Shown here: one piece after another, positions 13,521-24,300 of the stretch
Layout: each line of letters begins with the position of its first letter
Numbering within the stretch: position 1 is the first letter of the stretch
Assembly: GCA_026874595.1 (NCBI GenBank)
Contig: CM049312.1
Location: 63,518,929 to 63,582,928, forward strand
Source of the DNA: Sipunculus nudus
Lineage: Eukaryota > Annelida > Sipuncula > Golfingiida > Sipunculidae
Length of the DNA: 64,000 bases
Direction of reading: 5' to 3'
The notes under the pieces: model-generated
The model's input: the letters and a program-made list of their open reading frames with translations, nothing else
What the model was told of the DNA's origin: nothing
The model's database searches: none
Translations under genes and position numbers: made by a program

Positions 13521-13877
13521 AGGGAAAAAAATAGTTTTCAGGCACCGCCAGCGTCAATTTTAAACCCTTCCATAATTTTTTTTTTAAATTTTGATTTTCA
13601 ATAAAAACTTACCAATATTGAGCTCCAGCCACTTGATATTTCTTTTAAGTAGATAAAATCATAATATGTTATAAAAATTTCCTTTGTTCTGAAGAGCTTT
13701 TACTTATTAAGCAAAATAATACTGTTGCTATCATGATTTTCCATTATCATTTGACCTTTCTATCGAAACAAATAAATCAAAACAAAAAAAAAAAAAAAAA
13801 AAAAAAAAACACCCACCCGCATTGATTTCTGAAAAAAAGTGCCTGAGAACCAAATCTTTCTTTTCGGGGCCTAAGGC
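13521..13877 (-). mobile_element. MITE copy A (GTATGGTTCTCAGGCAC family)
   Basis: Both ends carry inverted versions of the word 'ggttctcaggcac' followed by 'gcgggcgg'-type sequence. The outer ends read like 'cctaaggcc'. Copies B, C and D are at 27425, 61735 and 62251. This copy is reversed relative to B and has an expanded A run in the middle. It lies in the probable 3' UTR or 3' flank of the minus-strand lectin/CUB gene. Confidence 0.7.
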
Positions 13878-14137
13878 CTGAAACATATTATACAAGTTAG
13901 ACACAAAGAACCGGTTATAAAGAGACAAGTCTACAACATACCCTATTAACAAACATGAAGGATATTTATAAAAGTGGTACACTCACCCCTTCAGTCTTCA
14001 TCAGCTATGTGTGAGATTAAACCAAAAAGAACACATTTTGCTCAATTGTACATCATGCATGTTAGAACAAACTAAACTCTCCTTTAAATATGAGAACAGG
14101 GTCTCCTCAAATCCTCTCAAACATATAATTATAATTT

Positions 14138-14448
14138 TCATACTGGCCTTAGTTTGGCCCTACTGTGATCAGATATACTACTGTCTATACTTGTAATCTC
14201 CACGTTGTAATGCATTTTCCGTTTTTCTTGTAAGTCTGTGCTGTATGACCGCTGGGTATTTTTACGAGACTTGTATAAGAAGACCAACAGTCCTGCGGCG
14301 ATAAGCGTCAACAGCACGGCTGCGGAGGTCAAGGTCGCCACAAATATGTCCGAGCTCTGTGTCGTTCCTGGTGTGGTGTGATCTGGCAGTGATGTTGACG
14401 TTGGTTCGGATGATGACGTAATTGGTGGTAAGGAAGACGTTAGGACAT
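14138..14448 (-). CDS. Lectin/CUB gene exon 6: stalk, transmembrane helix, tail
   Basis: Acceptor TTATTCCAG. The first part is Ser/Thr/Pro-rich (TSSLPPITSSSEPTSTS), typical of an O-glycosylated stalk. A ~25-residue hydrophobic helix (AAVLLTLIAAGLLVFLY) and a basic stop-transfer KSRK follow. The tail ends in AKLRPV and a TGA stop at 14140-14138. Confidence 0.8.
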
Positions 14449-16118
14449 CTGGAATAAAAGAATTGTATAAAGCTTAGACTGGCGTCCTGCTTCAATTTTC
14501 CCCAAAAGAGAATGTCATACAAACATGCAAACATACATTTCATTTACTCTTGAAACTTATTCATTTCTTTCTCAGAGAAGTATGGGTTATGGTGTTAAGA
14601 TTTTTGTCCGTCCTGTTACAATATACACCGCTCTAAAGTCGTGCTGCCCGTTGATAATGAATAACCATTCAAAAGCCTTTCATGGTTTTATTAATTAAAT
14701 ATCTTTGTTAAAGCACAGGCGCATGAATTGCTATTAGTGTAGATTTCGGTTAAATTTGTTTCTTTTCTGGGTCATTTCTTCATTACTTATCCTACATTTT
14801 CCTAGAGTTTTTCACACTATATAGGCCATCTCTTTAATAAATACTCAATATTTTTTATATGCAGGCAAGAGCCCCCGTCGCTTGGTCCAACAGCCATTGT
14901 ATACCAACCAAGGACACGTTTTCTGATTGGTTGATACGTTTACTGATGGAGTCTCCAGATGGTGAAACCGCTAACGTAACGACGGTTCAGCCAATCACGG
15001 ACGTACTTCAAATTTAGCCCAAAACCAATGTGCCATGGTTTAGTTTAGTTTAACATTACTGCCTCAAACATCGCCCACAAGGGGTGGACTTCACGCGAGA
15101 ACTTTATTCTCTTATAGTCAAAATTAGTATACCTTGGATTTTCCCTCTAATTCTTGAATAAGTGATGTCTTTTGGATATAAAGGTAGAATATGCAAGGAC
15201 TGGCAGAACTTGTACATAAAATATATCGTTTGCTCATACATGGAGCACAACAGGTACATGCAGTTCACCTGGCCTTGACCTCGCCTTGCCGGATTTCTTT
15301 CCATGGCGGATACCCATGAACATCAAAGGCTAGAAGCCAACGGTAATTGAAACCCTGTGTTTATTAAGCTAATTGTTGTCCATGGTCGCTTTGTGGCATA
15401 ACTGTTAAAGGTTTGGTAAAACCTGGTATTTTACATGAGAGTATCACTTTTGTCTATGAGAAAGCGCTGAGTTTAAGTCTGCCTGTCCTTGTGTCCATCT
15501 GCATTTTTATACTTTTTCTTGTATATATATATATATCAGCAACCTTCGTGATGGAAATTTTATGAAGGTTTTGTGAAAGATGTGCATTGTCATCTTTATA
15601 AATTGAATGAAAGTGGGAACAACCTGACCTTTCTGTGGATTACATGTACAACTTTTATTTGAGGATTTGGGCGTGGTAAAACCAATAGCGTTATTTCGTT
15701 CTAACCACTGCCGAAACACACCCCTTTTCCTCCAAACTTTCAGCAATTAAATATTCTTGCCTGGACTCTTTCTTTAGAGTACTTTCGTTTCGCATCTCCT
15801 TGCCCTTATCCGAAACTCACAGATTTATTTCTCCCATTTTCTCAAAAACGCTCATGGGCCTATAGCTGCCATTTTGCGTACACACTTAAACGATTATCAC
15901 AGGTGGCTTGTCGAAATTATGGGTAAAACGGTAGTCAGGTTAAGCGGAGAAAGTGTGGCCTAGACAAAATCCCAGCACTAGAGGAGTTACGGGTTCTTGA
16001 GTGTTGAGTTGCAATAACGAGTTCAAATCAAACATAAATACTTGTAGAATCTGACCCAGGTCTCCGAGTACACAGGAGCGTGTGTTTACCAAAAGTATTA
16101 AATGTATGAACGAAGGTG

Positions 16119-16201
<83 letters not shown>

Positions 16202-18237
16202 TAGCTGTGTAAATACTTCAGATTACCCCCCCCCCCTTCCCCATTTCAGGTACCCCCAGGCTAATCTGGAATCAATTTCAGATAACCTTCAGGTAGGCTG
16301 AACATATTTTCACATTACCCACGCAATGTTCAAATTACCCATTCATTGATTTAAATAAATTATACATAATTGTGGTATTTACATTTGAAATATTATTTCA
16401 ATTAACTATACATAGGATGATAAGAGATTTAAAAGCTGGAATCAATCTATGAAAATTAGAATTGCCGCAAAATGTGAATTATATTGTTGATTTATTTATA
16501 CGTACTCGTTCACTTCACCAATGTGCATGAAACATTTAAGGTAGACCTAAGATATACAAAGAAAGACATGAAAATATTGTTAAGAAAATAAACATAAAAA
16601 AACTGTTTTGAAGGGGTAATTTTTAATCGTAGGGAGAAGAATAATGTCTATTTCAAGTTACACCCGGGAATCTGAGGCGGGTGTAATCTTAAAATCGCTA
16701 CTGCGGTGCTGTACGAATTTCTGTCCTCAGAATTACATCACTACACAACAATATACGTGGGTTTGGATAGGATACTGTGGAAAATGAGAATACCTGTGTT
16801 TGCGTGTCCAGTGGTCATGTCTGGTCTGGTGGCCATGTCTGGTATGTAACCCTTTGTCTCTGGAAAATGAACAGTACAGATTTCGTTAAATCTTAATGTT
16901 ATAATTAGACTTAAGGATAACTATGAGTCAAAATAAATGTACCAAAACAGTTTCATAGTCAATTAGATAAAAATCCTATAGTCAGATTTAAGAATTAATA
17001 TGAGTAAAATTAAATGTACTAAACGATTGTCGTATAGTTAGTCTGATTATAATGCTTATAATGATTAAATGAGAATACCTGTGTTTGCTTGTCCGGTGGT
17101 CATGTCTGGTCTGGTGGTCATGTCTGGTAGGTCACCCTTTGTCTCTAAAAAATGAACAATATAGATTTCGTTAAATCTTAATGTTATAATTAGACTTAAG
17201 GATAAATATGTGCCAAATAAATGTACCAAAACAGTTTCGTAGTCAATTAGATAAAAATCCTATAGTTAGATTTAATATGATTCAAATTAAATTTACTTAA
17301 AGATTGTCGTATAGTTAGTCTGATTATAATGCTATATAGTTGGACTTGAGAATGAAGATGAGTTAAAAATAAATATAGCAAAAAAAAAACAGATGTTGTA
17401 GTAACTTAAATTGTTAATATATTGCCAGACTTGTGGATTAACATGTGACACGAACGTGGCGGGGGTGTTGGCGAAGGAAGTACCGGAAGGGCGGGTATTA
17501 ACGGATAGAAACAGGTAAACAGTTGGAAGTGCATATCCACAATACTGACTTTTGTCAATCTCGATAACTCACTGATTTTATTACATATTTTCTACGTGAA
17601 AAACAAAATACAGAAAAAAACGATCTTTTCATGACACTAGGTTTTTACTATATGACGGAACAAAAGATTTACTTTGTGACCTATAGTATATCCAAATCTT
17701 AATTTAACAAAGTTTGCATCTCAACGGTTAAGACACCATTTTGTCCAACGTATTTATATGCGAGGCAGGGGGGTATAACTGTCCCTTAATAGACTAGAAG
17801 TTGTTCAACGTCACTGACACTACCCGGAATCCAATTTTATACAAACAAAGTTGTTCTCAATTTGAATAAAAATAAAAATGTATGCAATGTATTTATGCTT
17901 TTACAATGATTATTAAAAAATATATTAAAATAATCTCAGTAACGGCAGTTGTTCAGTGCAGTCATAACTGATATAGCACATACTCTTACAAAATTTTCAA
18001 AGAATAATGGGACTTATTATTTATAGTCTTCCAATGTCACCCTCTTTTTACTTATTATTTTACAGAAGTTTAATTAAGGATTCAAAAGAGCCATGGTAAT
18101 CATTTTTAAGAACTGTTGAATTTTTGTTTAACCCGTGTTTTGCATGATTTGAAACGCGCATGGGATATTTGCTGGAAGGATCCCGGAACATTTTACATTT
18201 ATAACGGGAAATCACACAAGGCCCGCAACAAAAACAA

Positions 18238-18302
<65 letters not shown>

Positions 18303-21300
18303 GTCAGATTTCTCCACCACGTCAGGGATAAATTTCAATTGAAAGAAAAGAATACATGTGATTAAAACTGTGCACTTGATAACCTATTTTAGCTTTAGAT
18401 GGTCAGATCTGATAAGAAAAAAAAATATTATTGGGAACAACTGGAATAGGTTCTCAAAAAGCGGTGAGAAAAACATTTGTTTTGTTATATTAGAGTATTA
18501 AACAAATAGCAAACATCGGAATAGCGGATTTCGAAGGGGTTATTATGGGATAACTACATAAAGGAACCAACTATTCTGACGTTTTTAGGGTATGTTTGAG
18601 ACAGTTTGTAAATATATGCACACACGGATGGAAATTCCAAAAGTCATCAGTCTCATATCACTCCGATTAGCTCGCCTGTCGTGCATGATAAGAGTCGCGG
18701 GTGTGAGATAACAGGGGATCAAATGTTCACATATACACATTTTTTTATGCCCCTTGCATCTTACTGGTCACGCTACACATACAAGCTTCACTACTGCCTA
18801 GTCAATGAAACTTTCTGAGAATGCCGCCTCGTGTGCGTCCAGATAGTGGGTTCGATAACATGATCGGCCCATTCACTCATTCGTTTTTTTTTTAGCCACA
18901 GGCCTCTATAACGCAATCAAACGTTTTAAATTGTTGTTTATTGCTGGTTTGTGCTACAGCCCATACACTGGTGAGTAATACCCTGTAAAGTTTGGTCTGA
19001 TCTGATTAGATGGTTCAGACACGCTATTCGACGTTCAGCGTGATGATATGCAACGTCCCAAACATATAACGCACAATATAGTTAATTTAATCTTCAGTAT
19101 ATAACTATGAAAATATTGGCACTCACTCTCAAGAAAATCAGAGAATTGTGTCCTCTAACGGCTCTTGTTAATAGCCAGACAAGGCATGTTTGGCAGGCTT
19201 AGGAGGGTCTATTCTGGGGCGATTTGGCGGATTAATGAGTGAACCACAATCTTTCGGGTGTTTTTAGTGCACAGAACAACCTGTTAATTTGCATGAGATT
19301 CACATTTGAGTTTGTGCCGAACTCTCCTCTACAGGCATTCGGACTCCATTTCTATATGAATATGGGCTGAATGTTCGGGCTATCTCTTCCAATGGGGCCT
19401 GGAGAGTGGGAGTGGACCGGAGTACACTGGTGTGTTGTTATGGGTTCATAACTAAATGAGATTCGAGTTATGGATCTTGGATAAAAGCGTATTAAGCGTA
19501 AAAGGAACAGAGTGGAACATTATAGACACTAGAAATAGAATTTATTAGTAATGAATAAAAATCTTATCTACATCATGCATTAATTTCGAGGTCAAATCAT
19601 GGGAGTTTTGCCATGGCAATATGGCTGTGATCATGACACTCTTCTGACTCCACATCAATGGCGGATTCGAGGAGGGGGGGGGGGGGGGGTCCTGACTAGA
19701 TTTCCCATCATCATATTCTAGGCTTAGTCACGCATATCCTAGGCTAAGACAAGGAACATTATTTTTTTATATATTTTCACAAGATATGGTGATCACGATT
19801 ATATTTTGCATGTAGTCCGGTTTTATTTTCTGTATATTTTGTCTGTTGGTGTACAAGGATAATCCAGTATCTAAATATCATTGTTTATGAGCGGTGCGCT
19901 TTGATGCAAGAAGAATTCATTATATTTGGTAATGCCTAAAGTAGATAATTCGCATGTCTGTTTGAATTGTTAGTATTAAACGTCATAGACAGCTGGGCCA
20001 ATTAAGTGGTTTTACATTTTGAGATAATGAGAATCAAGTTATATGTGTCAGATTAATCTGTCTGCTATCCGGAATTGGCGGCTGAATTTGTTTACTGAGT
20101 GTAAGTGTACTTTATTTTGGTCTAGAGCTCATCGATTTCTTAGGTACAATGACCCATAAAATATGCACGTTTTAAATATATCATGTTAAACACATATCGA
20201 ATGATGTTTAATCCCTTTTTAAATATCAAATATAATTTATGGGGGAAAATTTTTAAGATGTATACAATAATTAAAGTCACCGTCATACTTTGCTGTGTAG
20301 GCCTGCATAGCTGTTACGTTCCATCAATCCTATCCCCGGTCACCTCAAGAAAAAGCCGCCCCTAATATCGATGAATAGCTCTGGTATCGTGAAAATCCTT
20401 ATTTTTCTTTGGGACAGAATACTTTGTAAACACATTATGGTGATTCAGATTACACGCAAAATTTAATGGAATATTCTTGGTGTTATCCTGACCTCAGCAA
20501 AATAAAACAAAAACAGCGTTTTCTTGCGTGAAATGACACATCGACAAACCACATAACGAGGGTTAAACATCACACCGCTGGCCACTGGTATCACCGTTGG
20601 TATCATAACTGTGAGTTACGGAGGGACCATGGGAAACGATACACTTAGTCAGTGTATATTGTTACAGATGTCTGTTTTATTGTGCGCAAGGGTTTCCATG
20701 TGTTGTTGACATTTGGTTCGTGTGGCACGCGTGGCTCGTTGCTGTGGCAGCCTCGCCTGGCGGGTGCGGCTCACGTGTGAACTCTACACAGCGCTCGGTT
20801 TAATCCGTGCCGTGTTAACCCTGACATGTAGAAACACCGCGTTCTTTGTTCTAGTATGTTCTTTGGACGCGTTTGTACTATGTATCGCTTGGTTCTTTGG
20901 ATTGTTCGAGAAATGGAAAGTTCTCGGCTTGAGGTGAAAAGTTATACATGAGGGGCTGTGTTTAGATCGGGGAGAGAGAGAGAGGAGAGAGAAATATTCC
21001 AGCGTACACGGAAGAGTGCGAGTCAGTTTGTGGACCTTTCCGATAACTGCAGCAGGTATAGATCTTCTTCGAATTTGTAATGGATTTTAATTAGTCTTCA
21101 GTTTGCCTTTGGGATCACTATTAGAACTTCACTTTTGGATTACAACAAATTGATTTTGTGATTGAACTGGACTGTTATTCTCTGAGAGGATTTACGTGAA
21201 CCGTTCATCTGGATTATACATTTTAAAGGACTTGTTGCCCCTGTGACAGTGGTGGTATCCAGGTACTGTACACTTTATTTATTATACGGCGTTATTGTAT

Positions 21301-24300
21301 TGATTTGCTGTTGTACTGTTGTTATACTGTGAAATTGTATTGATTTAGTGTGTTGTAATGTTAGGGTAGTTTTTTTGGAATAAATTATAATTATTTGTTA
21401 ACAAAAAAAAACACTTACTTCTTAATTCATTCACCTAGATAATTTATTCTGCCTAGTGTTACATAATCTGATTTTTTTTTATCTCCACCACAGAATTTGT
21501 GCTCGTCACGACTGCGTGATCTGTTAATATTAGTTTACGTAACAATTTATTGTTAAAAAAAAAGGATATGAACTTATCCGTACAAAAAAACAGACCTACC
21601 TTCGAAATATAATGAAAAACCAGCTTCTGTGCGAGTTCCGTCAGAGCTGATGAACTTAATGAGGACACTATTGCTTGGTATTGTAGCGTTGACAGTCTGT
21701 CGTTCACAGTGTCTAGAGATTTCCCTTCCACTAGCCGGATCTTCTAGTACCAGATAGTCCTTATCACAAAGTGCAGAATATTGTATCTGAATAAACACAG
21801 TCTGTAACTTAATGTGGTGTCCTGGGCTAACTGTTAGTAGAAGGGAACAATTAAGATGGTTCGGATATCCGTGTGGATATTTAGGAGTAAGGATGTATCC
21901 CTTAGTGGCCGAGTTTACGGTACTGCTGGCACAGACGTCAAAGACGATGCTTCCTGCAAAACATAAGTGTAAAAAACGTCCATGTACATCTATGTTTTAA
22001 TATGTTACTTGTTACTTCCACTGACCAATCACACAGCTCTTGTCTCTTTGGTGATTCAACACCTTAAAATTCTCTCAAAATGTATAACAACTGGCCGCTA
22101 AATAATCAGCAAAGGTTAACACAGAAATGAATAATGTCAGTTAAAGTTAGATTTCTAAAAAAAAAAAAGGATCAAAGACCGTTCCAAAGAAGTGATTTTT
22201 ATCAAATATTAAATTGTGTATATAATAATTAGAGAAAAACATATTTTCAAAGCGTAAAGGACATAGCTATTTTATATCTTGTGGGTTTATATGTATCTAT
22301 AAGCCAAAATTAATAATAACATGCATTCTGAGTAAGAAAGCGACCAGGTTTTCATGAGTTCGTGTTTCTAGGAGTCAGTGTAAAAAGGTGCAAGTGTTGC
22401 ATGTCATGGATTATGGTGCTTAGTGAAAGACCACAATTTTGTTGGAGAAGATAATGCCTCAGCCAAAGAAATGATTTAGTGACAATAATACAAGGAGCAC
22501 GGAATCTAAGGCCTTTCAAAAGAAGTGATTTTTAGACAACATTATAATCTGATTATAATTATAAGAGAGAAAAAACCCTACTTTCAAATTATGTAGTACT
22601 AGATATTAAATGACTGCGTGCGCAGTATTTCTGAAGACTTGTCGGGGTTTATATGTATCTAAAGCAAAAATATGTATGTAAGCAAAAATAAATCAAGATA
22701 AACGTGTGTGGCGCAGTTTGAGTAAGAAAGCGAAAACGTATCCATGATTTCGTGATTCTAGGAGACATTTTACAAAGTACAAGTGGCCCGGGTGTGATGG
22801 TGCTCAGCGAAAGACGACAAATTGCGCTTGAGAAAACCTCTGATAAAGGAACCATAAACTGACCATGATACAAGCGACACTGAATCCAAGGCCGTTCCAA
22901 TGAAGTGTTTTTTTTTATCAAACATTACAATGTTACATGACGAAGACATACAATGAATGCCATATTCTCTTATATTTCTGAACTTCTACAAAAATTTGCT
23001 TCCCTGGTCAAATATGGTATAACTTTAATTACTGGAAGATGGGTTGGAATAAAGTAAATTTGGGGCAAAATCAATTTGTTTCTACTGATATATTTCTCAA
23101 TCAGCTAGTAATAAGCATGTTAAAGACAAATATAAGAAATATATTTTAAAGTTGATTCAAAAACAAAATTGATTTAATTTTATATGATGAATGGATATAC
23201 ATTTATGTATGAATATAGCGTATAATTTCAGTTCATGATTCGATGCAACTATTAACGAGACGTTAATGAGCGTGGAGCTCGAGCAGTCTGATGGTAATTT
23301 AAAGGACGATAATACCTCTTCACATAGGGATTAATGTAAAATTTTTTTTAGGAATCGGTTCCCAAATACAAGTACATGTTTTAGGAGTAATGAAGAAAAG
23401 ATGACTGAAGTCACAATGAAAATTTTTCAGGTTTCAGGTTTGTTATATGCACGGGATCAGGTATAATCCAGAAGTCATATCCTGTCGTTAAGACGTTAAA
23501 GCGAATCTCTGAGGTACTGTAACGAGATTTCAGCATTATGCCATTGATACACCGGCAGTGTTCAAACCAGGGACCTGGTTAAAACATTATCGTTCGTGTC
23601 CTAGGGTATATCCGATGAATGACCAATTTATTTCGGTCCATCAGAGGTCATGAATGTCAGAGGTCATGAAGGTCCCTGTATGGACTTATTACGTATATGA
23701 GCTTGAAAATCTACTTACTTGAGAGGCACTGGAAATTCCACGCTTGAGCATATGTTGGAGTTCCAGAACAGAGACCGCCATCTTGGTTTGTGCCAAGGAT
23801 TGTAGCGGGTGCGGTAGGAATACTGCATCTGCTTTTTTTCCAAATGCATAACTTCTTTTCGTATACAAATGCCCCAGTGGAACCAAGGCACCTTGAGTCG
23901 TCTTTGGCTCGGCATTCATTCTCTTTTGCGTTTGGGTAGCCCATGAATATGTTAGCCACAACAACCTCTGTGTCGTCACAGTTTAATTCCAGGTTTGTCC
24001 GTACGCAAGTGGAGCTTGTGTTGCCTACACCTTGTGGTGCTATGAAGAAAAAGAAGAAAAAAAAATGATAAACATGCGATAGCCGAATCTGCAATACATG
24101 TTTTGGAAATCCAAGGTATTGGGCTCCGCCCTGGTTTCGGGAATTATAGGTGTCATTCTTGACATTGCACACAATTTTGCGACGAACTCCCCCCCCCCCC
24201 CCCCCCCCACACACACAGAGATCTCGAACTATATATTATAATAGAAGGATATGCGTTCATCCCCAATCATGCGGATGTTTGTGAGTTTTTGTATTTCTTC

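Larger units (their letters stand above)
16785..17340. repeat. Tandem duplication of a stalk exon plus intron
   Basis: A unit of about 285 bp (exon plus flanking intron with 'tttcgttaaatcttaatgtt' and 'ttgtcgtatagttagtctga') occurs twice. The intron part is present after both exon copies, so the duplication took exon and intron together. The second unit is about 15 bp shorter in its intron part. Confidence 0.85.
17145..21599 (-). other. Intron 3 of the lectin/CUB gene
   Basis: GTAGGT donor and TTTTTTAG acceptor. Contains (TA)n at 18243-18299, a G run at about 19673-19690 following 'atggcggattcgagga', and an LTR-like repeat at 21028-21545 that ends about 55 bp before the CUB exon. A 5'-like GC-richer patch at 20713-20940 on the plus strand is open but shows no domain. 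Confidence 0.65.

Noticed and set aside
20713-20937. 74-codon hydrophobic frame with several Cys (plus strand)
   Set aside because: Lies in an intron of the minus-strand receptor gene, starts at a non-ATG codon, and has no recognised domain. It is next to an interspersed repeat.
23711-24214. Reading the SUEL exon as a 167-codon single-exon gene
   Set aside because: The extra N-terminal part is intron with a C run and poly-pyrimidine tract. A clean acceptor and matching phase place the exon start at 24039.
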